The notes under the pieces: model-generated
What the model was told of the DNA's origin: nothing
Databases searched by the model: none
The model's input: the letters and a program-made list of their open reading frames with translations, nothing else
Program-made: the position numbers and the translations under genes
Source: Gammaproteobacteria bacterium
GTDB taxonomy: Bacteria; Pseudomonadota; Gammaproteobacteria; Nevskiales; Nevskiaceae
DNA length: 64,000 bases
Assembly: GCA_026398875.1 (NCBI GenBank)
Contig: JAPLSB010000024.1
Span: 248,001 to 312,000 of the forward strand
Reading direction: 5' to 3'
Part shown: piece by piece, positions 45,455 to 56,754 of the stretch
Numbering within the stretch: position 1 is the first letter of the stretch
Layout: every line of letters starts with the position of its first letter

Positions 45455-46966
45455 TCAGTAGGCGATGCAGACCGACTTGGTTTCGAGATAGTTGTTCAGC
45501 ACGTGATGACCCATCTCGCGGCCCCAGCCCGACTGCTTGTAACCGCCGAACGGCATCGAGGCGTCGAAGACGTTGTAGCAGTTGACCCAGACGGTGCCGG
45601 CACGCAGGCGCGGCACCAGCTTGTGGATCTTCGACACGTCCTGCGACCAGATGCCGGCCGCCAGACCGTAGACGGAGTCATTGGCACGGCGGACCAGTTC
45701 GTCGTCCAGATCGGTGAAGCGGCTGGCCACCAGCACCGGCCCGAAGATCTCTTCCTGAACGACCTTGGCGCTGTCGGCGACGTTGACCATCAGGGTCGGC
45801 TCGACGAAATAGCCTTCGTTGCCCCAGCGGCTGCCGCCGGCGGCCAGCGAAGCGCCTTCGGCCGGACCGGCCTTCAGGTAGCCGCTGACGCGATCAAGCT
45901 GGTTCTGCGAGACCAGCGGGCCGAGCTGGGTCGACGGATCGAGACCCGGACCGACCTTCAGGCCCTTGGCATATGCGGCGATGCCGGCAATGACTTCGTC
46001 GTAGACCTTGTCCTGGATGAACAGGCGCGAGCCGGCGCAGCAGGTCTGGCCCTGGTTGAAGAAGATCGCGCTTGCAGCGCCCGGGATCGCCTTCGACAGG
46101 TCGGCGTCGTTAAGGATGATGTTCGGCGACTTGCCGCCGAGTTCCAGCGTCAGCTTCTTGAGGTCGTTGGCGGCGGCCTTGACGATCAGCTTGCCGACTT
46201 CGGTCGAACCGGTGAACGCGACCTTGTCGACGCCAGGGTGGCCGGCCAGCGGCGCACCGGTGGTTTCACCGAAGCCGGTGACCACGTTCAGCACGCCCTT
46301 CGGCAGGCCGGCTTCCTGGATCAGTTCGGCCAGACGCAGCGCGGTCAGCGGGGTTTCTTCGGCCGGCTTCAGTACCACGGTGCAGCCGCAGGCCAGCGCC
46401 GGAGCGAGCTTCCAGGCCGCCATCAGGATCGGGAAGTTCCACGGAATGATCTGGCCAACGACGCCGATCGGCTCGCGCTTGGTGTACGCGTGATATTCGG
46501 TGCCCGGGGTAAACGGCACCGACAGGTCCAGCGTGTTGCCTTCCGACTTGGTGGCCCAGCCGGCCATGTAGTGGAAGATATCGGCGGCCAGCGCGACATC
46601 CGCAATCTTGGCGACGACGACCGGCTTGCCGTTGTCCAGCGATTCCAGTTCGCCGAGTTCGTCCTGGTGCTTCAGGATCAGGTCGCCGATGCGATGCAGC
46701 AGCTTGCCGCGATTGGCCGGCGACATCTTGCGCCACTCGCTGTTGTCGGCGAACGCGCGCCGGGCGGCAGCCACGGCAGCATTGACGTCTTCCTTCGAAC
46801 CGCTCTGCGCGTGAGCGACAACCTGGCCGGTAGCCGGATTGTAGACCTCGAAGGTTTCGCCCGAAGTCGAATTGACCCAGGCGCCGTCGATCAGGATCTG
46901 CTTCGGCGTGCTGATGAACTTGCGGGCAGCTGCGCCCAGTGCTTCAAGACCCTTTGATCCATCCAT
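45455..46966 (-). CDS. NAD+-dependent aldehyde dehydrogenase (ExaC/AcoD-like)
   Basis: The ~503-residue enzyme oxidises aldehydes, such as acetaldehyde from the quinoprotein, to acids. It has the class-defining LTLELGGKSPN (general-base Glu) and FFNQGQTCCAGSRLF (catalytic Cys), and the NAD-binding FTGSTEVGKLI. Length and sequence match ExaC/AcoD/AldB. The ATG at 46966 follows a GAGGAG Shine-Dalgarno; the longer frame lacks it. A sigma-54-like promoter lies ~115 bases upstream and a sigma-54 activator is divergent. Confidence 0.95.
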   Translation of the reverse strand: MDGSKGLEALGAAARKFISTPKQILIDGAWVNSTSGETFEVYNPATGQVVAHAQSGSKEDVNAAVAAARRAFADNSEWRKMSPANRGKLLHRIGDLILKHQDELGELESLDNGKPVVVAKIADVALAADIFHYMAGWATKSEGNTLDLSVPFTPGTEYHAYTKREPIGVVGQIIPWNFPILMAAWKLAPALACGCTVVLKPAEETPLTALRLAELIQEAGLPKGVLNVVTGFGETTGAPLAGHPGVDKVAFTGSTEVGKLIVKAAANDLKKLTLELGGKSPNIILNDADLSKAIPGAASAIFFNQGQTCCAGSRLFIQDKVYDEVIAGIAAYAKGLKVGPGLDPSTQLGPLVSQNQLDRVSGYLKAGPAEGASLAAGGSRWGNEGYFVEPTLMVNVADSAKVVQEEIFGPVLVASRFTDLDDELVRRANDSVYGLAAGIWSQDVSKIHKLVPRLRAGTVWVNCYNVFDASMPFGGYKQSGWGREMGHHVLNNYLETKSVCIAY

Positions 46967-47079
46967 TGCTGATCTCCTCGTAATCGTTATTTCAAATGAC
47001 ATGAGTGCCTGCGACAGCCCGGCCTGATCATGTGTTGTCGATGATCAGCGGCCCGACTGCGTCGCGACGGCCTCGCGAT

Positions 47080-47095
47080 GGCAAGAAGCAAGCCA
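47080..47095 (-). promoter_or_regulatory. Candidate sigma-54 promoter of the aldehyde dehydrogenase
   Basis: On the minus strand TGGCTTGCTTCTTGCC has the -24 GG and -12 GC 10 bases apart and a full TTGC. It would start transcription roughly 100 bases before the ATG. The divergent activator gene (47410) could act here. Confidence 0.55.
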
Positions 47096-47200
47096 TCCGG
47101 ACGTGACCGCGCAAAGTGCTGAAGACCCACGACTTTCAGTGCCAGGTCGCAGCACATCTATCCTGCGCTGTCTCAGGACCGATGCGCCAGACAAAACCGC

Positions 47201-47216
47201 TGTCGCGGCGGTGACA
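47201..47216. promoter_or_regulatory. Inverted repeat, candidate activator binding site
   Basis: TGTC (47201-47204) and GACA (47213-47216) form an inverted repeat with an 8-base centre, about 110-130 bases upstream of the sigma-54 element at 47080-47095, a normal enhancer distance. It lies between the divergent aldehyde dehydrogenase and activator genes. Confidence 0.35.
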
Positions 47217-47409
47217 CAGTATTTGCCCCCTATGCCGTCGCGTGACGACCGTTTACGAACGGCACGCTCTCGTTGACGCGGTGTCCACGCGCGACTACCG
47301 TCCGGTGGCACCAGTGTTGCTTCCGGCGCGCCGGCAACCCACTGGGACGATCTGGTCGCGTGAAGACAATCAATAAGCCTCGGCATCGAAGCCGCACGAG
47401 GCGTTCGAC

Positions 47410-49461
<2,052 letters not shown>

Positions 49462-49629
49462 CACAGCGACTGATTCCCGACACCGCAATACCCGTCTTCG
49501 TCGTCGCGTGCGATGCCGGAAAACGGCTTGATCCGAGCTTCAAAATCGCCTTAAAGTCCAGCTGTGACAAAGACTTGCAGGTTTGCAATCGCGATGATTG
49601 ATAGAGACGATTGGGAACTTGACCTGACG

Positions 49630-49645
49630 TGGCATAGTCTCTGCA
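49630..49645 (+). promoter_or_regulatory. Candidate sigma-54 promoter of the pqq operon
   Basis: TGGCATAGTCTCTGCA has the -24 GG and -12 GC at exact spacing and lies 63 bases before the pqqA ATG. The -12 box is CTGC rather than TTGC. An AcoR-type activator gene ends 170 bases upstream. Confidence 0.5.
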
Positions 49646-49707
49646 CTGCCGCATCGTCCTTTTAAGGGCATGCGGCACACCACTGCGAACAAAATGGAGG
49701 ATTGATC

Positions 49708-49782
49708 ATGCGTTGGACGACCCCGAGCTTCACCGAAATGCGTTTTGGCATGGAAGTGACGATGTACATCCTGAACCGCTAA
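49708..49782 (+). CDS. pqqA: PQQ precursor peptide PqqA
   Basis: A 24-residue ORF too short for a usual gene call, with a strong GGAGG Shine-Dalgarno seven bases before the ATG. It has the invariant Glu16 and Tyr20 (EVTMYILNR end) that PqqE cross-links to build the PQQ skeleton. The N-terminus (MRWTTPSFTEMRFGMEV) is typical of PqqA. It lies 152 bases before pqqB, with an intrinsic terminator in between, as in other pqq operons where pqqA is made in excess. Confidence 0.97.
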   Translation: MRWTTPSFTEMRFGMEVTMYILNR

Positions 49783-49852
49783 GTCTTCCGGGCCATGCCC
49801 GACCGGGTCATTCCGGACGGCGCAGACCCGATAGCGGCAGATGCAGAATGGG

Positions 49853-49878
49853 GCCCCCGGAAACGGGGGCTTTGTTTT
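49853..49878 (+). terminator. Attenuator-type terminator between pqqA and pqqB
   Basis: A 7-bp GC stem (49853-49859 with 49864-49870) with a GAAA loop is followed by TTTGTTTT. It probably ends many pqqA transcripts and lets fewer reach pqqB. Confidence 0.85.
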
Positions 49879-49939
49879 GCGAGACGATTTCTTGGCTGCA
49901 GCGCAGCAATTGCCGCTGCATCCCGGCAGAACCATGGTC

Positions 49940-50854
49940 ATGAAAATCAAGATTCTGGGCTCCGCAGCGGGCGGCGGATTCCCGCAGTGGAACTGCAATT
50001 GCGAGACCTGCGACGGCTGCCGCACGCAGCGCCTGCGGACGCTTGCTCGCACGCAGTCGTCGATCGCCGTGTCGTCGAACGGCAGCGACTGGGTGCTGAT
50101 CAATGCATCACCCGACATCCGCCAGCAGATCCTGTCGAACCCGGAACTGCAGCCGAACCGCAGCCTGCGCGATACCGGCATCAAGGCGGTATTCCTGATG
50201 GACGCGCAGATCGACCACGTGACCGGCCTGCTGATGCTGCGCGAATCGCGCGTGCGCCTGCCGATCTACTGCTCGGCGCGGGTCAAGGCCGATCTCACCA
50301 GCGGCTTTCCGATCTTCAACATTCTCGAACACTACTGCGGTGTCGACTGGCACGAGGTCAAGCCGGACGGCAGCGCGTTCACCGTGCCCGAGATCGCTGG
50401 CATCCAGTTCGAACCGTTCGCGCTGACCTCGAAGGCACCGCCGTACTCGCCGCATCGCGCAGCACCGGCAGCGGGGGACAACCTCGGGCTGGTGATCCGC
50501 AATACCGTCACCCACGCGTGCGCGCTGTACGCACCCGGGCTGGGCGTGATCGAGCCACCGGTCGAGCGGGCGATGCGTGAAGCCAGCCTGATCCTCGTCG
50601 ACGGCACCACCTGGACCGACGACGAGATGAGCCGTCGCGGCGTCGGCAAGAAGCTGGCGCGCGAAATGGGCCACCTGTACCAGTCCGGCCCCGGTGGCAT
50701 GCTCGAAGTGCTGGCGGCTTATCCGCAGGCGCGCCGCGTCTTGATCCACATCAACAACACCAATCCGATCCTCGTCGAGGATGGCCCCGAGCGAGCCGCC
50801 GTTCGCGCCGCCGGTGTCGAAGTGGCACAGGACGGAATGGTGTTCGAGCTGTAG
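49940..50854 (+). CDS. pqqB: PQQ biosynthesis protein PqqB
   Basis: The 304-residue metallo-beta-lactamase-fold protein acts in PQQ biosynthesis, after or alongside the PqqE-PqqD steps. It starts [21 protein letters not shown] with the conserved Gly-rich loop and Cys pair, and has the [13 protein letters not shown] and [16 protein letters not shown] blocks. The ATG at 49940 is preferred; one at 49934 and a longer frame at 49841 also exist but would run into the terminator stem. It is followed by pqqC after 29 bases. Confidence 0.94.
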   Translation: MKIKILGSAAGGGFPQWNCNCETCDGCRTQRLRTLARTQSSIAVSSNGSDWVLINASPDIRQQILSNPELQPNRSLRDTGIKAVFLMDAQIDHVTGLLMLRESRVRLPIYCSARVKADLTSGFPIFNILEHYCGVDWHEVKPDGSAFTVPEIAGIQFEPFALTSKAPPYSPHRAAPAAGDNLGLVIRNTVTHACALYAPGLGVIEPPVERAMREASLILVDGTTWTDDEMSRRGVGKKLAREMGHLYQSGPGGMLEVLAAYPQARRVLIHINNTNPILVEDGPERAAVRAAGVEVAQDGMVFEL

Positions 50855-50883
50855 CCGCCACAACCTGCAGGAGGAGCCGTCAG

Positions 50884-51672
50884 ATGAATGCAGCCGTCGC
50901 AACGCACGACCTGCCGTGGACCCGCGAAGAGTTCGCCGCACGCCTCAAGGCTTTCGAGCCGTACTACCACATCCATCATCCGTTCCAGCGGGCGATGAAC
51001 GAAGGCCGGCTGTCCAAACAAGCCGTGCAGGGCTGGGTGCTGAACCGCTTCTATTACCAGACGGCGATCCCGAACAAGGACGCCGCCCTGCTCGCCAATT
51101 GCCCGGATCGCGAGGTCCGCCGCCGCTGGATCCAGCGGATCATCGACCATGACGGCAACGACGAAGTCGAGGGCGGCATCGAGCGCTGGGTCCGCCTCGG
51201 CATCGCTGTCGGCCTGAACCGCGACGACATCGTCAGCCATCGCCACGTGCTGCCCGGCGTCCGTTTCGCAGTCGATGCCTACGTGAACTTCGTGCGCCGT
51301 GCGTCCTGGCAGGAAGGCGTGGCCTCGTCGCTGACCGAGCTGTTCGCGCCCAGCATCCACAAGGAGCGCATTGCCGAATGGCCGAAGCACTATCCGTGGA
51401 TCGAGAACAGCGGGCTGGACTACTTCAAGGGCCGCGTCCAGGAAGCGCACCGCGACGTGCAGCACGGTCTTGGCTTGACGCTCGACCTGTTCCGTACCCG
51501 CGCCGAACAGGAACGCGCGCTGGAACTGCTTAAGTTCAAGCTCGACATCCTGTGGACCATGCTCGATGCGATGACCATGGCCTATGTGAAGAACGAGCCG
51601 CCATATCACTGCGTCGAAGGCTTCCGCCAAGGCATGACGGCAGCCGAGATCAGCGGAGCGATCCATGTCTGA
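50884..51672 (+). CDS. pqqC: PQQ synthase PqqC
   Basis: The 262-residue cofactor-free oxidase performs the final ring closure and oxidation to PQQ. Signature stretches are [29 protein letters not shown] and [11 protein letters not shown], then [20 protein letters not shown] strong AGGAGG site precedes the ATG. It overlaps pqqD by eight bases. Confidence 0.96.
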   Translation: MNAAVATHDLPWTREEFAARLKAFEPYYHIHHPFQRAMNEGRLSKQAVQGWVLNRFYYQTAIPNKDAALLANCPDREVRRRWIQRIIDHDGNDEVEGGIERWVRLGIAVGLNRDDIVSHRHVLPGVRFAVDAYVNFVRRASWQEGVASSLTELFAPSIHKERIAEWPKHYPWIENSGLDYFKGRVQEAHRDVQHGLGLTLDLFRTRAEQERALELLKFKLDILWTMLDAMTMAYVKNEPPYHCVEGFRQGMTAAEISGAIHV

Positions 51673-51976
51673 TGCGTACGAGAAGAAGATCGAGTACGCA
51701 ACCGACTACAAGCCGCTGCACGATGGCCCGCTGAAGCTGGCCCGCGGCCACCGCATCCAGTACGAGACCGTGCAGGGCTGCGACGTGCTGCTCTACCCGG
51801 AAGGGGTGGTGCAGCTCAGCGAATCGGCGGCGATGATCCTGAAGACGGTCGACGGTCAGAAGACCGCCACGGACATCGCCACCGCGTTGATGGCGCAGTT
51901 CCCCGAAGCCGGCGACATCTCCGGCGATGTGAAGAGTTTTCTGGAGGTAGCCCATGCACGAGGGTGGATCGCCTGA
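51665..51976 (+). CDS. pqqD: PQQ biosynthesis peptide chaperone PqqD
   Basis: The 103-residue RRE-type protein delivers PqqA to the radical-SAM enzyme PqqE. It shows the usual PERxPHL-like start region ([19 protein letters not shown]), the [18 protein letters not shown] core and the final [14 protein letters not shown] helix. It overlaps pqqC by eight bases and pqqE by 23 bases, indicating tight coupling. Length is normal. Confidence 0.95.
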   Translation: MSDAYEKKIEYATDYKPLHDGPLKLARGHRIQYETVQGCDVLLYPEGVVQLSESAAMILKTVDGQKTATDIATALMAQFPEAGDISGDVKSFLEVAHARGWIA

Positions 51977-53120
51977 CCCGGTCGTGATGCCGGCCATCAA
52001 GCCGCCGCTGTGGCTGCTTGCCGAGCTGACCTATGCCTGCCCGCTGCAGTGCGCGTATTGCTCCAACCCGGTCGACTTCAACGGCCATGGCAAGACCATG
52101 GACACCGAAACATGGCTGCGCGTGCTGCGTGATGCCCGCTCGATGGGGGCGCTGCAGCTCGGCCTGTCCGGCGGCGAGCCGCTGGTACGGCAGGATCTTG
52201 AAACGCTGGTCGCCGAAAGCACGAAGCTCGGCTACTACTCGAACCTGATCACCTCCGGTATCGGCATGGATGCGGCGCGTGCCCGTTCGCTGAAGGCGGC
52301 CGGGCTTGATCACATTCAGGTCAGCTTCCAGAGCAGCGAAGCGAATCAGAACGACGAGATCGCCGGCATGCGCGCCTACGCGCACAAGCTGGACATGGCG
52401 CGCGCCGTCAAGGCCGCCGGCTTTCCGATGGTGCTGTGCTTCGTCCTGCATCGCGACAACCTGCATCGCCTGCGCGAGATGCTGGACCTCGCGATCGAAC
52501 TCGAAGCCGACTACGTCGAACTGGCGACCACGCAGTACTACGGCTGGGCGCTGCTGAATCGCGATCGCCTGCTGCCGACGCTCGAACAGGTCCGCGAAGC
52601 CGAAGGAGTCGCCAACGAATACCAGGCGCGGCTCAAGGGCAAGATGGACATCTACTTCGTGGTGCCGGACTACTACGAGAAGCGCCCGAAGCCGTGTATG
52701 AACGGCTGGGGCTCGGTGTTCCTGCTGGTGACGCCCGACGGCACCGCCCTGCCCTGTCACGCTGCGCGTCAGCTGCCGGGCTTCGAATTCCCGAACGTGC
52801 AGACCGCCTCGATCAAGGAAATCTGGCAGGCGTCGGATGCCTTCAACCGCTTCCGTGGCTTTGGCTGGATGAAGGAGCCCTGCTCGTCGTGCCCGGAGAA
52901 GGAAAAGGACTTTGGCGGCTGCCGCTGCCAGGCCTTCCAGTTCACCGGCGATGCCGCCGCCACCGATCCGGTCTGCGACAAATCGCCGCTGCGTCATCTG
53001 GTTGACGAGGCGGTGTCGAGCGCACGCAGCACCACGGTCGAAAAGCCGATCATCTTCCGCAATCCGAAGAACTCGGATCGCCATACCAAGAAGCCGGCCG
53101 ATATGGCCAGCCCCACGTGA
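51954..53120 (+). CDS. pqqE: Radical-SAM PqqA cross-linking enzyme PqqE
   Basis: The 388-residue enzyme forms the Glu-Tyr C-C bond in PqqA. The [4Fe-4S] motif CPLQCAYC is near residue 28, followed by LGLSGGEPLVRQD (SAM-binding GGE). The C-terminal SPASM part has additional Cys residues (CMNGWGS, PCHAARQ, CSSCPEKEKDFGGCRCQ) for auxiliary clusters. It overlaps pqqD by 23 bases. The C-terminus is somewhat extended after the SPASM region. Confidence 0.96.
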   Translation: MHEGGSPDPVVMPAIKPPLWLLAELTYACPLQCAYCSNPVDFNGHGKTMDTETWLRVLRDARSMGALQLGLSGGEPLVRQDLETLVAESTKLGYYSNLITSGIGMDAARARSLKAAGLDHIQVSFQSSEANQNDEIAGMRAYAHKLDMARAVKAAGFPMVLCFVLHRDNLHRLREMLDLAIELEADYVELATTQYYGWALLNRDRLLPTLEQVREAEGVANEYQARLKGKMDIYFVVPDYYEKRPKPCMNGWGSVFLLVTPDGTALPCHAARQLPGFEFPNVQTASIKEIWQASDAFNRFRGFGWMKEPCSSCPEKEKDFGGCRCQAFQFTGDAAATDPVCDKSPLRHLVDEAVSSARSTTVEKPIIFRNPKNSDRHTKKPADMASPT

Positions 53121-53133
53121 GGAGCCGTAACCG

Positions 53134-53445
53134 ATGATCAAGGTCAGCGTGATGTACCCCAACAGTGCCGGTGCCAAGTTCGACATCGACTACTACGTGA
53201 ACAGCCACATGCCGATGGTGAAGAGCAAGGTTGGCGCGGCGCTGAAGTCGATGGCGGTCGAATCCGGGCTGGCCGGCGGCGCACCCGGGGCACCGCCAAC
53301 CTATATCGCGATGGGCCATCTGTACTTCGACTCGGTCGATGCCTTCCAGACCGCGTTCGGCCCGCCGTCGGCCGAGATCCTGGCCGACATCCCGAACTAC
53401 ACCAACACCCAGCCGGTGCTGCAGATCAGCGACGTCAAGCTGTAA
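53134..53445 (+). CDS. EthD-family small protein in the pqq operon
   Basis: The 103-residue alpha-beta barrel-type protein carries EthD features: VSVMYPNSAGAKFDIDYYV near the start, the HMPMVKSKV helix, and a C-terminal FQTAFGPPSAEILADIPNYT block. EthD proteins are small dimers often encoded beside oxygenases or redox enzymes; some are isomerases or decarboxylases, most unknown. It starts 13 bases after pqqE, with no terminator between, so it is cotranscribed. A PQQ-related or aldehyde-handling role is only inference. Confidence 0.83.
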   Translation: MIKVSVMYPNSAGAKFDIDYYVNSHMPMVKSKVGAALKSMAVESGLAGGAPGAPPTYIAMGHLYFDSVDAFQTAFGPPSAEILADIPNYTNTQPVLQISDVKL

Positions 53446-53452
53446 GCCACGC

Positions 53453-53489
53453 CGGGCGCCGGCCCGACTTCGAGTCGGGTCGGCGCCCG
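53453..53489 (+). terminator. Strong hairpin ending the pqq operon
   Basis: A 17-bp stem (53453-53469 with 53473-53489, one G-T pair) with a TCG loop lies eight bases beyond the EthD stop. It lacks a long T-run but is the only strong structure here, so it probably terminates or protects the mRNA. Confidence 0.7.
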
Positions 53490-53573
53490 ATGACCCTGTG
53501 TTAAGTTCAAGGCTCGTCTCACTCGCGGCTTCGTGCCAGCGCACCGTCCAGCCTGCCTGACGGCTTGCGCTGA

Positions 53574-54476
53574 GTGCCGCCGACTCCGCGTCCGACTCCG
53601 GAGCCCCAGCCCTTGAACCTGTTCGCCGAATGGAGCACTGCCCTGCAGGACGTGCTGTCCGCGTTCCTCGGCAAGGCCTCGCAATTCCTGCCCAAGCTGA
53701 TCGGCGCGCTGTTGCTGCTGCTGGTCGGCTGGCTGATCGCCCGCTTGCTGCGTTCGATCGGCACCAATGTGGTGATGACCGTAGAGCGTGTGCTGTCGCA
53801 GTCCTCGATCGCCCGTACCGGCGCGAGCGTCAAGCTGCCGCTGATCTCGGCGCGTCTGCTCGGCGGCATCCTGTTCTGGCTGGTGCTGCTGTTCTTCGTC
53901 ACGGCTGCCACCGAGGTCATGGGCCTCGGCATCTTCACGTCATGGCTGGCGCAGCTGGTCGGCTATCTGCCGACGGTGGCCGCCGGTGGTTTGATCATCA
54001 TCGTTGGCGTGCTGGCCGCTCGCATGGCGCGGCAACTGGTCGAAGCGGCGCCAATCGGCGAGGTCCGCGCCCAGCGCGAGCTGCTCGGTAGCATGGTTCA
54101 GGCGGTGATCCTGATCACCGCGATCCTGGTCGGCGCGGACCAGATCGGCGTCCGCGTCACCTTCGTGGTGATCATGGCGGCGGTGATCGTCGCGGCACTG
54201 GTCGGCGCTGCAGCACTGGCGGTCAGCCTCGCCTCGCGCAGCTATGTCGCAAACCTGATCGGCAGCCACTACCTGCGCCAGACCTACGCGATTGGCCAGC
54301 AGGTCAGAGTCGACGGTTACGAGGGCAAGATCCTCGAGATGTCGGCGACCAGCCTGGTATTGGAGACCCGCGACGGCCGGGTCAGCCTGCCGGCAAAACT
54401 GTTCAACGACGCGCCGATCGTGCTGCTCATCGATCGCCCGGCCGATGGTTCGACGCAGGGTGATCGCCGTGGCTGA
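53574..54476 (+). CDS. MscS-like small-conductance channel protein
   Basis: The ~300-residue membrane protein has four hydrophobic helices (for example FLPKLIGALLLLLVGWLIAR and TVAAGGLIIIVGVLAARMAR), followed by a short MscS-type beta domain (QTYAIGQQVRVDGYEGKILEM). It resembles the CmpX/conserved TM-helix subgroup of mechanosensitive channels. The start is uncertain: GTG at 53574 or TTG at 53613, the latter with a GGAG upstream. It overlaps the next gene's likely start, so the three transport genes form one operon. Confidence 0.83.
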   Translation: MPPTPRPTPEPQPLNLFAEWSTALQDVLSAFLGKASQFLPKLIGALLLLLVGWLIARLLRSIGTNVVMTVERVLSQSSIARTGASVKLPLISARLLGGILFWLVLLFFVTAATEVMGLGIFTSWLAQLVGYLPTVAAGGLIIIVGVLAARMARQLVEAAPIGEVRAQRELLGSMVQAVILITAILVGADQIGVRVTFVVIMAAVIVAALVGAAALAVSLASRSYVANLIGSHYLRQTYAIGQQVRVDGYEGKILEMSATSLVLETRDGRVSLPAKLFNDAPIVLLIDRPADGSTQGDRRG

Positions 54477-55329
54477 AGCCGCCAGCCTGTCGCTGGCTTT
54501 CCTCGAAGCCCATCCGGTCGACGCCGCGCGGGTGCTTGAACGGCTGGCACCGAGTGTCGCGGCCGACCTGCTGGAATCGATCCCGCAGCGCCTCGCCGCC
54601 CCGGTGGCTCGACAGATGCTGCCGCTGTTCTCGGCACGGGCAATGGACCGGCTGGCCGACGACAGCGCCGCCGGCCTGCTTAGGGCGATGGGGCCGCAGG
54701 CGGGGGTTGCCGTGCTGCGGCAGATGCCGACCACCCGCGCTGACACGCTGCTGGCGCTGCTGCCGGCCGGTCATGCAGTGACGTTCCGGCTGCTGCTCGG
54801 CTATCCGGAAAACACCGTTGGCGCCTGGGCCGATCCGCACGCGCTGGCACTGACCCCGAACGTCAACGCCGGTTACGCGATCGAGCGGCTGCGCGAAACC
54901 GAGCATGAACACGACGCGCTGTATGTCGTCGATCACGATCAACGCCTGCTCGGCGTGATCGCACTGGTCGAGCTGCTGCGGGTGGCACCGGACATGGCTC
55001 TGCGCCGGATCATGCGGCCGCCGAGCGTCACCGTGCCGGCGCAGTCGCTGATCGGCGCGATGCGTGACCACCCGGGCTGGGCCAGCGATCGCGCGCTGGC
55101 TGTGGTCGAACGCGGCGAACGCTTCGCCGGCGTGCTCTGGCAGTCGGCGCTGGCGCTGGCATTGGCACCGTCGACGGTCCGCGAACGGGGCCACACGCCG
55201 GCCGATGCACTGTCGCTGCTCGCCAATGGCTACTGGTCCGGCGTTTCCGGCTTGATCGACGTCGTGGTGTCCTGGCTGCCCGGCGGTCCGCGCCCTGTCG
55301 ATGCCGGCCAAGGGGAGACCACGTCATGA
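54445..55329 (+). CDS. MgtE N-domain plus CBS protein lacking the transporter domain
   Basis: The ~294-residue soluble protein has an MgtE intracellular N-domain-like helical repeat (LEAHPVDAARVLERLAPSVA and DRLADDSAAGLLRAMGP), a CBS pair (DALYVVDHDQRLLGVIALVE and the following half), and a tail without transmembrane helices. It overlaps the next gene (ATGA), which encodes a complete MgtE. It may be a regulatory partner for the transporter. The start is one of ATG 54445, GTG 54460 or GTG 54469, all overlapping the MscS-like gene end. Confidence 0.78.
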   Translation: MVRRRVIAVAEAASLSLAFLEAHPVDAARVLERLAPSVAADLLESIPQRLAAPVARQMLPLFSARAMDRLADDSAAGLLRAMGPQAGVAVLRQMPTTRADTLLALLPAGHAVTFRLLLGYPENTVGAWADPHALALTPNVNAGYAIERLRETEHEHDALYVVDHDQRLLGVIALVELLRVAPDMALRRIMRPPSVTVPAQSLIGAMRDHPGWASDRALAVVERGERFAGVLWQSALALALAPSTVRERGHTPADALSLLANGYWSGVSGLIDVVVSWLPGGPRPVDAGQGETTS

Positions 55330-56630
55330 GCGTCGAGACCGCATCGGCGGCACTGACACTGCGTTACCTGCTCGATTACCCGCGTGAAGCGGCACGGCGG
55401 CTTGAACGGCTGCCGCCGGACGAAATCGCCAGCGTCTTCGCGAGCCAGCCGCTGCAGGTGCTGATGCCGGTCTGGCGCGGCCTGACCGGCGACATCGAGC
55501 AGTCGGTGCTGCCGTTGCTGCCCGCGCGGATTGCCCGTCACATCCTGACCGAGCTGGAACCGACCGAAGCCGTTGCGCTGCTCAACCGGCTTGGCGAAAA
55601 CCAGCGCGGCCAGTATCTGGACTTGCTGAACCCGGAAGTCGCCGACGAGCTTCGCGCCAGCATGCAGCGCTTGCCGGATTCGGCAGGTGCGCTGATGGAT
55701 CCGCGTTTTCTTGCCTTCGACGACGCACTGCCGGTCGCCGAGACCCTGGCCCGCCTGCGTCGCGCTGGCCGCCGCGGCGTGCGCGAGATCTATCTGATCG
55801 GTGATGGCGGGCGGCTCGAAGGCCGTGTCGAAATCCAGGATCTGGCGCTGGCCGAACTGGACCAGACGCTTGCCGATCTGCGCCAGCCGATCATCGCCGT
55901 TGTGGACGACAGCGTGCCGCGCGAGGAGGTCGTCGACCTGCTGGAGCAGCACGAAGCGCTGACCGAACTGCCGGTGATCGATTTCAGCGGCCGACTGATC
56001 GGCGTGATCCATCAGGGCGAACTGGTCAATGCGATGCAGGAGGAAACCAGCCTCGACATCCAGACCATGGTCGGCGCCTCGAAGGACGAGCGGGCGCTGT
56101 CGTCGCCGCTGTTCGCGGTTGCCAAGCGCCTGCCCTGGCTGCAGATCAACCTGCTGACTGCCTTCCTCGCGGCATCGGTCGTCGGCCTGTTCGAGGACGT
56201 CATCGCCAAGTACACCGCACTCGCGGTGCTGCTGCCGGTGGTCGCCGGGCAAAGCGGCAACGCGGGCGCGCAGGCGCTGGCGGTGACCATGCGCGGCTTG
56301 ATGCTGCGCGAGATCAGCATCCGTCACTGGCCGCGCGTGGTCGCCAAGGAAGTCAGCGTCGGGCTGCTGAACGGACTGGGCATCGCGCTGACCACGGCCA
56401 TCGGCGTCTACCTGTGGAGCCGCTCGATCGGACTGGTGCTGGTGATCGCGACCGCGATGGTGATCTCGATGGTTGCTGCCGGCTTTGCTGGCGCGCTGGT
56501 GCCGATCACCTTGCGCCGCTTCGGTCAGGACCCGGCGCAGTCGTCGTCGATCATCCTGACCACGGTCACCGACGTGGTCGGATTCTTCTCGTTTCTCAGC
56601 ATCGCGACGCTGTTTTCGCGGCTACTGTGA
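55326..56630 (+). CDS. mgtE: Magnesium transporter MgtE
   Basis: The 434-residue protein has the N-domain (EAARRLERLPPDEIASVFA), two CBS halves (REIYLIGDGGRLEGRVEIQD and LPVIDFSGRLIGVIHQGE) and five transmembrane helices with the pore signature PVVAGQSGNAGAQALAVTMRG and the DPAQSSSIILTTVTDVVGF motif. It carries Mg2+ across the inner membrane, with CBS domains sensing internal Mg2+. It is coupled to the preceding MgtE-like gene by a four-base overlap. Confidence 0.93.
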   Translation: MSVETASAALTLRYLLDYPREAARRLERLPPDEIASVFASQPLQVLMPVWRGLTGDIEQSVLPLLPARIARHILTELEPTEAVALLNRLGENQRGQYLDLLNPEVADELRASMQRLPDSAGALMDPRFLAFDDALPVAETLARLRRAGRRGVREIYLIGDGGRLEGRVEIQDLALAELDQTLADLRQPIIAVVDDSVPREEVVDLLEQHEALTELPVIDFSGRLIGVIHQGELVNAMQEETSLDIQTMVGASKDERALSSPLFAVAKRLPWLQINLLTAFLAASVVGLFEDVIAKYTALAVLLPVVAGQSGNAGAQALAVTMRGLMLREISIRHWPRVVAKEVSVGLLNGLGIALTTAIGVYLWSRSIGLVLVIATAMVISMVAAGFAGALVPITLRRFGQDPAQSSSIILTTVTDVVGFFSFLSIATLFSRLL

Positions 56631-56754
56631 GCCGCCTCACCTGGCGACCGTTCAGGTTCATGACATGTTCAGCCGCCGAGCCTAGTCTTCACGCACACCG
56701 ATCCGCACCGTGGCACAGCAACGGCAGCAAGGATCGGGAACCTGGAGATGGAAC

